From GCA-003244245 sp032230565 (GTDB taxonomy: Bacteria; Actinomycetota; Actinomycetes; Mycobacteriales; Pseudonocardiaceae): a DNA stretch of 64,000 nt. The notes beneath the pieces were generated by a model, which was not told the DNA's origin, searched no databases, and worked only from the letters and a program-made list of their open reading frames with translations. The DNA lies in the NCBI GenBank assembly GCA_032230565.1, contig JAVXWL010000123.1, forward strand, positions 1 to 64,000. The letters are read 5' to 3'. Positions 1 through 8,987 of the stretch are shown piece after piece; position 1 is the first letter of the stretch, and each line of letters begins with the position of its first letter. The translations under genes and the position numbers were made by a program.

Positions 1-657
1 TTCGGCGCGCGGGTCGAGAAGATCCTCAAGCTGGCCGAGGACGAGGCGCGGGAAGTCCGCAGCCAGGCCGATGCAGCGGCGGTGGCGCTGGTCGAGCAGG
101 CCCGCGCGCACGCCGCTGAGCAGGACAATGCGCTGCAGCGGCGGTGGGCGGAGCTCGATAATGCTCGCCAGGAGATGGAGCAGGCTCGCCAGGAAGTGAA
201 CCGGGAATGCGAAGACGTCCGGGCGCAGGCGCGGGCCGAGGCCGACCAGATTCGCACGGCGGTCACGCACCAGGCGGACCAGTTGTTCACCGCGGCGCGC
301 GCCGACGCCGAAAAGGTGGGCAACACGGCCCACGCCGAGGCGGAGCAGCTCATCGCGCAGGCTAAGGCTGAGGCGGAGCAGCTCGTTGCGCAGGCCAACG
401 CGCAGGCGCAGCGGCTGGTCGCAGTGGCGACCGACGCCGCGCGCCAGCGGGAACAGGCCAGCGTGCACGAGGTGCATCAGCTGTCCAGGTTGCGCGAGGA
501 GATCAACGCGGACCTCTACCGGGCGAAGGAAGTACTGGACGGCCTGTTCGGCGCCACGGGAGCGCCCTTGCACAAGCGGCGCCAGGACGCTGCGCCGCCG
601 CCCCCCAAATCCGTACTGTGTGACGATCGCGAATACCCGTGCCAGGATTGCGGGTGA
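1..657 (+). CDS. DivIVA/Wag31-like coiled-coil protein, 3' part
   Basis: The reading frame is open from base 1, so the N-terminus lies outside the window. About 218 residues are visible. They are almost entirely heptad-type, rich in Ala, Glu, Gln and Arg, with repeats of the AEAEQL type around residues 105-135, which predicts one long coiled coil. The first visible residues (GARVEKILKLAEDEA) resemble the region following the DivIVA lipid-binding domain in actinobacterial DivIVA-like proteins. The tail is proline-rich and ends in an unusual YPCQDCG with two cysteines. A structural or scaffolding role at the membrane is inferred from composition only. The next gene starts 12 bases downstream with its ribosome site overlapping this stop region, so they may be co-transcribed. 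Confidence 0.7.
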   Translation, partial: FGARVEKILKLAEDEAREVRSQADAAAVALVEQARAHAAEQDNALQRRWAELDNARQEMEQARQEVNRECEDVRAQARAEADQIRTAVTHQADQLFTAARADAEKVGNTAHAEAEQLIAQAKAEAEQLVAQANAQAQRLVAVATDAARQREQASVHEVHQLSRLREEINADLYRAKEVLDGLFGATGAPLHKRRQDAAPPPPKSVLCDDREYPCQDCG

Positions 658-669
658 AGGAGATGCCCG

Positions 670-1914
670 ATGCCATCCCGCAATCGCCCCTCGTCTCGCT
701 CCAGCCCCGTGCCCGTCGCGGGGTCTGTTGGGCCACCGGATTCGCTCGTCGGTACCGCGATGGACATCGACGGTTCGCACACGCCGGAGCAGGTGATCGC
801 AGGACTACGCGCCACCAGTGAGGGCGAGGACCTGGTTCAGCTGTTGACCCCCGAGGGGCAGCGGGTCTCGCACCCGCAGTTCGAGCTGGAGATCTCTCCC
901 GTGGAGCTGCAATCGCTGTATCGGGACATGGTGCTGGTCCGCCGGACCGATCGGGAGGCCAAAGCCCTGCAGCGCCAGGGCGAACTAGGTCTGTGGGCGC
1001 CGCTGCTGGGCCAGGAGGCCGCCCAGATCGGTGCTGGTCGCGCGATGGCTCCTCAGGACATGGCATTCCCGTCCTACCGTGAGCACGGCGTCGCGTGGTG
1101 TCGTGGGGTGGATCCCACCGAGATCTTCGGCATCTTCCGCGGCGTCGATCAAGGCTCGTGGGATCCGATCGGCACCGGATTCCAGCTTTACACCATCGTG
1201 ATCCCCAACCAGTGCCTGCACGCCACCGGCTACGCAATGGGACAGCGGCTGGATGGAAAGATCGGCGACGCCCAGAGCGCCGAGGCCACGATCTGCTTCT
1301 TCGGCGACGGCGCCACCTCTCAGGGCGATGTGCACGAGGCATTCGTCTGGGCCGCCGTCTACGACGCGCCGGTGGTCTTCTTCTGCCAGAACAACCAGTG
1401 GGCGATCTCCGCATCGCTGGATCGCCAGACCCGGGTACCGCTGTATCAACGGGCCCGCGGCTACGGCTTCCCCGGGATCCGGGTGGACGGCAACGACGTG
1501 CTGGCCACCCTGGCCGTCACCCGCTGGGCGCTGCGCGAGTGCCGCACCGGCAATGGCCCGATATTGATCGAGGCCTGCACGTACCGGATGGACGCGCACA
1601 CCACCTCCGACGATTACACCCGTTACCAGGTCGCCAGCGAGCTGGAGGAATGGAAGCTCAAGGATCCTCTTGAGCGGGTGCGGGTACACCTGGTGCGGGA
1701 GGGACTGGCGGAGCCGGCATTCTTCGACGGTGTCGCCGCCGAGGCCGATGAGCTGGCCGTTCGTCTGCGCAACTACTGTCTTTCGATGCCCGCCCCCGGC
1801 CCGGAGCGGATCTTCTCGAAGGTCTACGCCGAAACGACGCCTGCGGTCGAAGCCGCCCGGGATGACTACCTGGCGTACCACGCGTCATTCACTGACACTG
1901 GCGGTATCTCCTGA
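670..1914 (+). CDS. 2-oxoacid dehydrogenase E1 component, alpha subunit
   Basis: This is the thiamine-diphosphate-binding subunit of a branched-chain 2-oxoacid or pyruvate dehydrogenase complex, which decarboxylates the 2-oxoacid and passes the acyl group to E2. The protein has 414 residues. The TPP motif GDG at residues 212-214 and NN at 241-242 is complete. The start at 670 is chosen because GAAGGAGA lies 7 bases upstream. An ATG at 760 would give a protein without the first 30 low-complexity residues and cannot be excluded. The gene is the first of a tightly packed E1 alpha, E1 beta, E2 operon. Substrate cannot be fixed from sequence, but a heterodimeric E1 with a single-lipoyl E2 is typical of branched-chain-type actinobacterial complexes. 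No E3 gene is in the window. Confidence 0.93.
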   Translation: MPSRNRPSSRSSPVPVAGSVGPPDSLVGTAMDIDGSHTPEQVIAGLRATSEGEDLVQLLTPEGQRVSHPQFELEISPVELQSLYRDMVLVRRTDREAKALQRQGELGLWAPLLGQEAAQIGAGRAMAPQDMAFPSYREHGVAWCRGVDPTEIFGIFRGVDQGSWDPIGTGFQLYTIVIPNQCLHATGYAMGQRLDGKIGDAQSAEATICFFGDGATSQGDVHEAFVWAAVYDAPVVFFCQNNQWAISASLDRQTRVPLYQRARGYGFPGIRVDGNDVLATLAVTRWALRECRTGNGPILIEACTYRMDAHTTSDDYTRYQVASELEEWKLKDPLERVRVHLVREGLAEPAFFDGVAAEADELAVRLRNYCLSMPAPGPERIFSKVYAETTPAVEAARDDYLAYHASFTDTGGIS

Positions 1915-2906
1915 TGGCGGCCGGCAGCGAGCCGCAGACGATCACCCTCGCCAAGGGCCTCAACCAGGGCCTTCGGGCCGCCATGGAAGCCGACCGCAAG
2001 GTTCTCGTGATGGGCGAGGACGTCGGCCGGCTCGGCGGTGTCTTCCGGATCACCGATGGCCTGCAGAAGGATTTCGGTGAGCAGCGGGTCTTCGACACCC
2101 CGCTGGGCGAGTCCGGGATCATCGGCACGGCGGTCGGTCTCGCGGTCCGGGGCTACCGCCCGGTCTGCGAGATCCAGTTCGACGGTTTCGTCTTTCCCGG
2201 CTTCGACCAGATCGTCTCCCAGCTCGCCAAGCTGCACTACCGCTCGCAGGGCAAGCTGCGGATGCCGGTGGTGGTGCGCATCCCGCACGGCGGTGGGATT
2301 GGCGCCGTCGAGCATCATTCGGAGTCCCCTGAGTCCTATTTCGCCCACACCCCGGGCCTGAAGGTCGTTGCGTGCGCTAACCCGGTCGACGCTTACTGGA
2401 TGATCCAGCAGGCGATCGCCTGCGATGACCCGGTGATCTTCTTCGAGCCCAAGCGGCGGTACTGGGAGAAGGCACCGCTGGACCTGGCGACGCCGCCGCT
2501 GCCGCTGTTTCGCTCGCGGGTGCTGCGCACCGGGACGGCCGCGACGGTAGTGACCTACGGGCCCACGGTGCGCACCGTGCTGGATGCCGCGACCGTCGCC
2601 AAGCAGGAGGGCCACACCCTGGAGGTGATCGACCTGCGGACGTTGTCCCCGCTGGACCTGGCTCCGGTGTTCGACTCGGTGCGCCGCACCGGGCGGTTGA
2701 TCTGCGTGTCTGAAGCGCCCAGCGAGGTCTCGCTGACCTCTGAAGTGGCCGCCCGGGTATCGCAGGAATGCTTCTACTCGCTGGCGGCGCCGGTACTGCG
2801 GGTGACCGGGTTCGACACGCCGTACCCACCCGCGAAGTGCGAGGAGGACTACTTGCCCGACCTGGACCGGGTGCTCGACGCGGTCGACCGCGTGCTGGCG
2901 TACTGA
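1914..2906 (+). CDS. 2-oxoacid dehydrogenase E1 component, beta subunit
   Basis: This 330-residue protein is the transketolase-like beta half of the heterotetrameric E1 and pairs with the alpha subunit just upstream. Family signatures seen are the N-terminal VMGEDVGRLGG stretch, the EIQFDGFVFPGFDQI segment and the C-terminal transketolase domain ending near ECFYSLAAPVLRVTGFDTPY. The start codon overlaps the E1 alpha stop in a TGATG junction, so translation is probably coupled. Length matches the family (about 325-340 residues). Confidence 0.94.
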   Translation: MAAGSEPQTITLAKGLNQGLRAAMEADRKVLVMGEDVGRLGGVFRITDGLQKDFGEQRVFDTPLGESGIIGTAVGLAVRGYRPVCEIQFDGFVFPGFDQIVSQLAKLHYRSQGKLRMPVVVRIPHGGGIGAVEHHSESPESYFAHTPGLKVVACANPVDAYWMIQQAIACDDPVIFFEPKRRYWEKAPLDLATPPLPLFRSRVLRTGTAATVVTYGPTVRTVLDAATVAKQEGHTLEVIDLRTLSPLDLAPVFDSVRRTGRLICVSEAPSEVSLTSEVAARVSQECFYSLAAPVLRVTGFDTPYPPAKCEEDYLPDLDRVLDAVDRVLAY

Positions 2907-2911
2907 CCGCG

Positions 2912-4222
2912 ATGGCCAGCATCTTCGCGCTGCCCGACGTCGGCGAGGGCCTCACTGAGGCGGAGATCCTTAGCTGGCATGTCGCGCCCGGGGACACCGT
3001 CACCGTTAACCAAATCATCGTCGACATCGAGACCGCCAAGGCGGCCGTCGAGCTGCCCAGCCCCTACGCCGGGGTGGTCAGCGAGCTGTTCGTCGAACCT
3101 GGTGCCACCGTAGCCGTCGGCACCCCGATCATCGCCATCGAAACCGGCGCCGAACCAGCGGGTCCGGTCGGACCGGCCCCGGCGGGTGCGATCGGCGAGG
3201 AAGGCCCCAGCGGGCGGATCACGACCCTGGTCGGTTATGGCCCGCGAACCGCGACCGTGGCCCGCCGGCCCCGCAGCGCCACGCCGGCTCCGCCGCCCGT
3301 TGCTGCTGCCGGACCCGGAATGGTGCCGCTAGCCAAGCCCCCGGTGCGCAAGCTGGCCAAAGAGCTGGGAGTCGATCTGCGGACAGTGTCCGGTTCGGCA
3401 GCCGGCGGGGTAGTCACCCGGGAGGACGTGGAGCGCGCCGCCCACGTCGTCAGCAATGGCGGTGGCGCCTCCGCTGCTTCGTCTGGCCTTGTTTCCGGCG
3501 CTGAGTCCGTTTCCGGGTCCGTTTCTGGGCAGCGGCGCGAGGCCGTTCGCGGCGTGCGCAAGGCCACTGCGGCGGCGGTGGTGACCTCGGCGTTCACCGC
3601 GCCGCACGTCACGATGTTCCTCACCGTCGACGTCACGCCGATGATGGAGCTGCGGGCCCGGCTGGCGGCACAACCACAGTTTCGGAACGTCAAGCTGTCC
3701 CCGCTGGTCTTCGCCGCCCGAGCGGTCTGCCTTGCGTCGCGGCGAACGCCGGAGGTCAATGCCAGCTGGGACGAGGCCACTGGCGAGATCGTCTACTTCG
3801 ACTACGTGCACCTCGGGATCGCCGCCGCCACCCCGCGTGGGCTGGTGGTACCCAAGATCCGAAACGCCGATCGGATGGCACTACGCGAGCTTGCCGTCAC
3901 GCTGGACGAGCTGGCGGTATCGGCTCGGGAGGGACGCTCCGCTCCAAGTGACATGCTCGGCGGGACGATCACCATCACCAACATCGGCGTCTTCGGGATC
4001 GACACAGGCACGCCGATCCTCAACCCCGGCGAGTCGGCGATCCTCGCGCTGGGCACCATCCGGGACATGCCATGGGTGGTCGACGGTGCCGTGGTGGCCC
4101 GCAAGGTCTGCCAGCTAGCGCTGTCCGTAGACCACCGCGTAGTAGACGGCCAACAAGGGTCCCAGTTCCTGGCCCACATCGGCACCCTGCTCTCCGACCC
4201 CGCCCAAGCGATCACCTTCTGA
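2912..4222 (+). CDS. Dihydrolipoamide acyltransferase (E2) of 2-oxoacid dehydrogenase complex
   Basis: The E2 core enzyme takes the acyl group from E1 on a lipoyl arm and transfers it to CoA. The protein has 436 residues. There is one N-terminal lipoyl domain with the lipoylated lysine at residue 43 in ETAK, a Pro/Ala-rich linker, a peripheral-subunit-binding domain (about residues 135-175, VRKLAKELGVDL), and a C-terminal catalytic domain ending with the active-site motif DHRVVDG, His408 and Asp412. The ATG at 2912 follows the E1 beta stop by 5 bases. A longer in-frame reading from upstream would overlap E1 beta and has no homology, so it is rejected. The operon ends at a strong palindromic hairpin. 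Confidence 0.95.
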   Translation: MASIFALPDVGEGLTEAEILSWHVAPGDTVTVNQIIVDIETAKAAVELPSPYAGVVSELFVEPGATVAVGTPIIAIETGAEPAGPVGPAPAGAIGEEGPSGRITTLVGYGPRTATVARRPRSATPAPPPVAAAGPGMVPLAKPPVRKLAKELGVDLRTVSGSAAGGVVTREDVERAAHVVSNGGGASAASSGLVSGAESVSGSVSGQRREAVRGVRKATAAAVVTSAFTAPHVTMFLTVDVTPMMELRARLAAQPQFRNVKLSPLVFAARAVCLASRRTPEVNASWDEATGEIVYFDYVHLGIAAATPRGLVVPKIRNADRMALRELAVTLDELAVSAREGRSAPSDMLGGTITITNIGVFGIDTGTPILNPGESAILALGTIRDMPWVVDGAVVARKVCQLALSVDHRVVDGQQGSQFLAHIGTLLSDPAQAITF

Positions 4223-4232
4223 CCGCTCTCTT

Positions 4233-4300
4233 CCCGCATTCAGCGGGCTCAGCGCGGTTCTTCGCGCCTCTTTTACCCCGCTGAGCTCGCTGAATGCGGG
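4233..4300. repeat. Palindromic repeat family A, copy 1 (probable terminator)
   Basis: Inverted repeat of about 22 bp with one mismatch. The left arm is 4233-4254 and the right arm 4279-4300, around a loop with a T-run before the right arm. Core of the family: GCATTCAGCGGGCTCAGCGG and its complement. It lies 10 bases past the E2 stop and can form a long hairpin, so it probably ends the operon. Three related copies are at 4903, 19519 and 62634. Confidence 0.85.
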
Positions 4301-4392
4301 CGGCGGGGCTGTGGTTGGGAATGGTGGGGGTGGTGTGGATAAGTCGCGGTTGCGGCGCGGTGCGCGTCGGGGTGTGTGGTGATGCGCGGTGC

Positions 4393-4887
4393 ATGGGACG
4401 GCGGATGCAGCTGGTGGACCTGGCGGGAGTGTTTCGCGGAACCGAGGCGCTGGCGGCCGGCACTATGACCAAGGAACAGTTGCGGGGTCCTGGAGTCCGT
4501 AGGCTGTTCCGCGACATCTACCTGCCCGTCGGTATGGGCCGCACGCACCAACAGCGGTGCGAGGGTGCGGCGCTGCTCTCCCCGGCTGAGGCCGTTCTCA
4601 CCGGCAGGTCGGCTGCCACCATGCTAGGAGTCGAGCTGGCTCGGCCGACCGATCCGGTGGAGTTCGTCGTGGACGAGCGTTATCGGTTCGGCCCGATTCG
4701 CGGCATCACCGTCAAACGCACCGCATTGGCCAGGACGGACTGGCGGGATTGAAACGGGAACAGGATCGCCAGCCCCGAGCGGTGGCACGCGCTTCGACTT
4801 CAGCTGCGCAAGGATTTCTATCGCCACCCCGATCAGGTGATCCGCACCGTCTGCGCCGCCCTCTCCAAAGCACGTCAGGCGCGCTAA
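4393..4887 (+). pseudogene. DUF559 / AbiEi-like protein, internally deleted
   Basis: Residues from the ATG at 4393 (or 4405) read MQLVDLAGVFRG and continue for about 110 codons as the N-terminal half of the actinobacterial DUF559-type family, whose full-length members are about 280-320 residues with a C-terminal Vsr-like nuclease fold. The frame stops at 4752. Another frame just downstream, about 4778-4887, reads ERWHALRLQLRKDFYRHPD and ends at TAA. It matches the extreme C-terminus of the same family. The middle of the gene, including the predicted nuclease residues, is missing and the two ends are out of frame. The remnant sits between two copies of the same palindromic repeat (4233 and 4903). 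Confidence 0.7.
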
Positions 4888-4902
4888 CCGCCTGCCCGTT
4901 GA

Positions 4903-4966
4903 CGCATTCAGCGGGTTCAGCGGGGTTATTCGGGCCCTTTTTACCCCGCTGAGCCCGCTGAATGCG
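4903..4966. repeat. Palindromic repeat family A, copy 2
   Basis: Arms 4903-4926 and 4943-4966 pair over 24 positions with one mismatch around a 16-base loop ending in a run of T. Same core as the copy at 4233. It follows the end of the DUF559 remnant. The remaining bases to 5082 hold no gene that I can recognise. Confidence 0.87.
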
Positions 4967-5082
4967 GATCGAGCAGGGGGGCGTAACGGTGGAGCGGGTG
5001 GTGGCGACAACATAGCTGAGGGTGATCGCGTCCGCGGAGCCGAGGCACCGCAGCACGGGGTCGGCTCCTTCACTACTGGGGG

Positions 5083-6363
5083 GTGAGTGATGTGAGAGCA
5101 CTCGGGTCGTGGACCGGAGTCGGCATGATGATGGGGATGGGAACCCAGAACGCGCCTCGCCCGATGTCACGGGACGGAGTACCACAGGATCAAGCCGTCA
5201 CGTGGACGAGCCACGACATCAGTCCAGGCGGAAACGTCGACGTGGTAGTGCGTGAAGATCCTGGCACCGACGCGCTGCGTGCGTGGGACCGGCTGGTGGA
5301 TCGCACCCCAGGCACCGACGTCACACAGCTCTCGGTCTGGGCGGGATTGCGTGGCCGGGTCGGTTTCACTCCGCTGTACGTGCTGGCCTATCACGGTGGC
5401 GAACTGGTCGGTGGGGCGCAGATCTTGACTCGACGGATACCTGTGTTGGGCGTTGTCGGTTACCTTCCTTACGGCCCGCTGGTGGCACCCGACACCGCGG
5501 CTGCCGCCGACGTCCGGCGCGCACTGGTCGAAGCGGTCGTGGCACTGGGGCAGCGGCGGCTGCGAATTCTGTTCGTCCAACCGCCTGAAGGCGCCCAGGA
5601 CACCAGCGATGAGCTACGCCAACGGGGATTCCGGCCGTCGTCGGCCGGCATTGCGCCGCAGGGCTCGATCCGGATCGATTTGACCGCCGACTTGGCGGAG
5701 ATCCGCAGCAGGTTCGGCAAACGACTCAAGTCGTGGACCAACCGATGGGAGTCCCGGGGCGTCACAGTCCGGGTCGGAGACGAACGGGACATTCCGCTAC
5801 TAGCTGAGCTGATGGCCAGTTCGGCGCAACACCAGGGCTATACGCCGTTACCGCTGGACTACATGCTCGCGTTGTACCGGGAGCTGGCCGCCACCGGCCA
5901 CGCCGTGCTGTATGTCGGCGAGGTCGACGGTGTACCAGTCGCTGCCGATCTGATGACCGGATGTGGCGATATGGTCCGCGGTCGATTGTCCGGCTTCGAC
6001 CGCACCGGCGAGGCGATGCGGCTCAGCGTGCCAGCGGCCATCCGGTGGGAACTGATCAAATGGGCAAAACAGCAAGGCTACCGTTGGTTCGATTTCGGTG
6101 GGCTGCGTCCGGAGACCCTTGCAGCGCTGCTGGACGGTACCGAGTGCAGCAGTGACAGTCTACCGACCGCGGATCAGCCGAAGGTCACCTTCGGGGGCAC
6201 GGCATTCCGCTACCCCACTCCAGTAGAAATGATCAGGCCCGCGGCGCTACGGACCGTCTACGATGTCGCGTGGCGCTCCGCGACGGGCCGCCAGTTGTTT
6301 GCCGACCTAAAAAGTCTGCTCCGGGGGTCCCGATGGCGTGGCACCAACGAGCCGTCACGGTAG
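5083..6363 (+). CDS. FemAB-like / GNAT-fold peptidyl or acyl transferase
   Basis: The protein has about 426 residues, or about 405 if a later Met is used. The fold signature is of the FemAB/FemX superfamily (two tandem GNAT-like domains): an LGVVGYLPYGPLVAP segment near residue 120, then RFGKRLKSWTNRWESRGV, a second domain with GHAVLYVGEVDGVPVAADL, and a terminal FDFGGL stretch. Members add amino acids to lipid II or tRNA-dependent acceptors, or modify surface polymers. The acceptor here is unknown. GTG 5083 follows a G-rich stretch; several Met codons follow and the real start is uncertain. It is 61 bases upstream of two tandem hydroxylase genes on the same strand, which may form a unit with it. 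Confidence 0.72.
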   Translation: MSDVRALGSWTGVGMMMGMGTQNAPRPMSRDGVPQDQAVTWTSHDISPGGNVDVVVREDPGTDALRAWDRLVDRTPGTDVTQLSVWAGLRGRVGFTPLYVLAYHGGELVGGAQILTRRIPVLGVVGYLPYGPLVAPDTAAAADVRRALVEAVVALGQRRLRILFVQPPEGAQDTSDELRQRGFRPSSAGIAPQGSIRIDLTADLAEIRSRFGKRLKSWTNRWESRGVTVRVGDERDIPLLAELMASSAQHQGYTPLPLDYMLALYRELAATGHAVLYVGEVDGVPVAADLMTGCGDMVRGRLSGFDRTGEAMRLSVPAAIRWELIKWAKQQGYRWFDFGGLRPETLAALLDGTECSSDSLPTADQPKVTFGGTAFRYPTPVEMIRPAALRTVYDVAWRSATGRQLFADLKSLLRGSRWRGTNEPSR

Positions 6364-6424
6364 TAAAGCAGTGCTCCACAAACGCAGTCGCTCGCCGTCA
6401 AATCAGGGAGGCGGAAGAGAAAGC

Positions 6425-7666
6425 ATGAAAATCGTGTGTGTCGGTGGCGGACCTGCGGGTCTGTACTTCGCCATCTCCGCGAAGCTACGCGATCGCGATC
6501 ACGATATCACCGTCATCGAACGCAACCCAGCTGGGGTGACGTACGGCTGGGGCGTCACATTTTCCGACGGTCTGCTCGACAGCCTTTACCGCAACGACCC
6601 GGAAAGCGCGCGACAGATATTCGATAACCCCGCATCCTGGGGCAACCAGGAAGTGCACGTACGCGGCACCCAGCGGGCTCACCTCGGTGGGTATGGTTTC
6701 GCCATCGGCCGCAAGCATCTACTTGACATCCTGGCTCAGCGGGCGATCGATCTTGGGGTGGATGTTCAGTTCGAGCGTGAGGTCAATGACCTATCCGAGC
6801 TCGCTGACGCAGACCTGATCATCGCCTGCGATGGCGCGAACAGCCGTGTGCGTAAACTGCACGGTGCTCACTTCCAGACCGGTGCCGAGGTAGGCCGGAA
6901 CAAGTACATTTGGCTTGGCACCCACCGGATGTTCGACTCTTTCATGTTCGCATTCGAAGAGACTGCAGCCGGCTGGATCTGGTTCTACTCATACCCTTAC
7001 AGCGCCGACACAACCACCTTCATCGTCGAGTGCTCTCCCGACACCTGGCGGGGACTCGGGCTCGACGAACTCGGTCCCGACGAGAGCCTCAAGCTGTTGG
7101 AAGGAATCTTTCGAGAGCACCTCGATGGCCACTCGCTGATGAACCCGATGCGCGATCTTGGCAAGACGCCCTGGCAGAATTTCACGCGCATCACCAACGC
7201 CGTGTGGTATCACGACAACATCGTGCTCATGGGCGATGCGGCGCACACCACACATTTCACGATCGGGTCGGGTACCACTCTTGCGATGGCGGACGCGATC
7301 GGGCTCGCCGATAGTCTGAGCGCCCACGATGACCTCCAGGTGGCTCTCAAAGATTATGCGGACAAGCGCCGGGCGGCGATAGCGGATGCGCAGGATGCGG
7401 CCAAAAGCAGCATCGAGTGGTTTGAAAATGTTCCCGGCTACATCAACCTGCCGATCACCCAGTTCGCCTATTCTTTGTGGAAACGTCGCGGGCATTACCC
7501 GTTGTGGCGTTACCAACTTCACCTGGCAACGCAAATTGCGACACTGCGAAAATTTCGGCGCTCCATCAGTGCCATGAGACACGGGCTCCGGGCCCGTCGA
7601 CGGGTGAAGCTGGCTGATGCGCACCAGGGTGCGTATCCGGCCATCTACGCATCGGAAGAGGTCTAA
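6425..7666 (+). CDS. FAD-dependent hydroxylase of the VioD / salicylyl-CoA hydroxylase type, copy 1
   Basis: This 413-residue class A flavoprotein monooxygenase has the N-terminal FAD motif VGGGPAG (residues 6-12), the DG motif with Asp136, and the GD motif with Asp271 in MGDAAHTTHFTIGSG. The motif VGRNKYIWLGT and the TFIVECS segment are shared with VioD and with the flavin domain of anthraniloyl- and salicylyl-CoA hydroxylases, so an aromatic ring linked to an amino acid or CoA is the likely substrate class. It lacks the C-terminal oxidoreductase domain of the CoA-type enzymes. GGGAGG about 12 bases upstream supports the start. Base composition is visibly less GC-rich than the neighbours. 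It is followed after 59 bases by a close paralogue. Confidence 0.85.
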   Translation: MKIVCVGGGPAGLYFAISAKLRDRDHDITVIERNPAGVTYGWGVTFSDGLLDSLYRNDPESARQIFDNPASWGNQEVHVRGTQRAHLGGYGFAIGRKHLLDILAQRAIDLGVDVQFEREVNDLSELADADLIIACDGANSRVRKLHGAHFQTGAEVGRNKYIWLGTHRMFDSFMFAFEETAAGWIWFYSYPYSADTTTFIVECSPDTWRGLGLDELGPDESLKLLEGIFREHLDGHSLMNPMRDLGKTPWQNFTRITNAVWYHDNIVLMGDAAHTTHFTIGSGTTLAMADAIGLADSLSAHDDLQVALKDYADKRRAAIADAQDAAKSSIEWFENVPGYINLPITQFAYSLWKRRGHYPLWRYQLHLATQIATLRKFRRSISAMRHGLRARRRVKLADAHQGAYPAIYASEEV

Positions 7667-7725
7667 CCGAATCGCCAGCGAGGCGACCGTAGCGGTTGCT
7701 GGAGTCAGGGGACGAGTGTGAACAG

Positions 7726-8955
7726 ATGAACATCGTCTGTGTGGGGGGCGGACCTGCGGGTCTATACTTTGCCGTCTTGGCGAAGTTGCGCAACAAAAAG
7801 CACGATGTGACCGTTGTCGAGCGCAACCCAGCTGGAGTGACATACGGCTGGGGCGTCGTGTTCTGGGACGATCTGCTCGACGAGCTCTACCGGAATGATC
7901 CCGTGAGTGCACGCGAAGTACACGAAGTTTGTGCGCTCTGGGGAGGTCAGGAAGTCCACATCCGCGGTGAGCACAAGGCGTACCTTGGCGGATATGGATA
8001 CAGCCTCGGCCGCAAGCGCTTGCTCGATATCCTGGTTAACCGGGCGCGGGACCTCGGTGTCCATGTTCAGTTCGAACGCGACGTCAGGGATCTTTCTGAA
8101 TTCTCGGACGCCGACCTGATCGTCGCTTGCGACGGGGTCAACAGCTCGATACGACAGCTACATTCCGGTCATTTCCAGACAGATGTCGATGTCGGCCGCA
8201 ACAAGTACATCTGGCTTGGCACGAACCGGGTCTTCGATTCGTTTACGTTTGCATTCGAAGAGACAGAGGCCGGCTGGATATGGTTCCATGCCTACTGTTT
8301 CGACGCGCAGACCAGCACGCTCATCGTCGAGTGCTCGCCGGAGACTTGGGCGGGTCTCGGCTTCGACGAGCTCGATCCTGACCAAAGCGTCAAATTGTTG
8401 GAAAAGATTTTCGAACGCCACTTGAATCATTATTCGTTAATCAATCAAGCGCCGCGTGGCGTCGACAAAGCGCCGTGGCTAAACTTCCGGCGCATCAGCA
8501 ACAACAACTGGTACTACGACAACGTAGCCCTTATGGGCGACGCCGCGCACACTACACACTTCGCGATCGGCTCAGGAACCAAGCTTGCGATTGCGGATGC
8601 GATCGCGCTCGCCAAGGAGTTGGACGCTCACGACGACCTCACCTCGGTACTCCACGCCTACCAAGAAGATCGTCGGTCCGCCTTGTTCACCGTACAACAG
8701 GACGCGCTGAACAGCGCCAAGTGGTTTGAGGATGTTCCGCGCTACATCGATCAGCAGCCCACCACGCAGTTCGCATATTCGCTCTGGAAGAGACGCGGAA
8801 AATACTCGTTATGGCGTTATCAGCTCCACTTGGCCACTCAGATCGCGGCGCTACGGAGATTGCGCCAGTCGGTAGGTGCGGCACGGCGGGAGCTTCGTGC
8901 CCGTCGACGGGCGAAGTTAGCCGATGCTCATGAGCGTGTCTCTGCAGCCATGTAG
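7726..8955 (+). CDS. FAD-dependent hydroxylase of the VioD / salicylyl-CoA hydroxylase type, copy 2
   Basis: A second 409-residue paralogue, co-linear with copy 1 from end to end. It has VGGGPAG at residues 6-12, Asp136 in the DG motif, Asp272 in the GD motif, and the same VGRNKYIWLGT and C-terminal YSLWKRRGKYSLWRYQLHLA stretches. Key FAD and NADPH-contact residues are kept in both copies, so neither looks inactive. Differences cluster between the motifs, for example an extra Gln near residue 345 and a changed FSDG to FWDD near residue 46, which suggests divergence of substrate rather than a recent duplication. Codon use is AT-richer than its surroundings, for instance around 8400-8450. It converges on the SCP2 gene. 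Confidence 0.85.
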   Translation: MNIVCVGGGPAGLYFAVLAKLRNKKHDVTVVERNPAGVTYGWGVVFWDDLLDELYRNDPVSAREVHEVCALWGGQEVHIRGEHKAYLGGYGYSLGRKRLLDILVNRARDLGVHVQFERDVRDLSEFSDADLIVACDGVNSSIRQLHSGHFQTDVDVGRNKYIWLGTNRVFDSFTFAFEETEAGWIWFHAYCFDAQTSTLIVECSPETWAGLGFDELDPDQSVKLLEKIFERHLNHYSLINQAPRGVDKAPWLNFRRISNNNWYYDNVALMGDAAHTTHFAIGSGTKLAIADAIALAKELDAHDDLTSVLHAYQEDRRSALFTVQQDALNSAKWFEDVPRYIDQQPTTQFAYSLWKRRGKYSLWRYQLHLATQIAALRRLRQSVGAARRELRARRRAKLADAHERVSAAM

Positions 8956-8987
8956 GCGGAGTAGAAGTGTGAACGACCTCATCGGCG

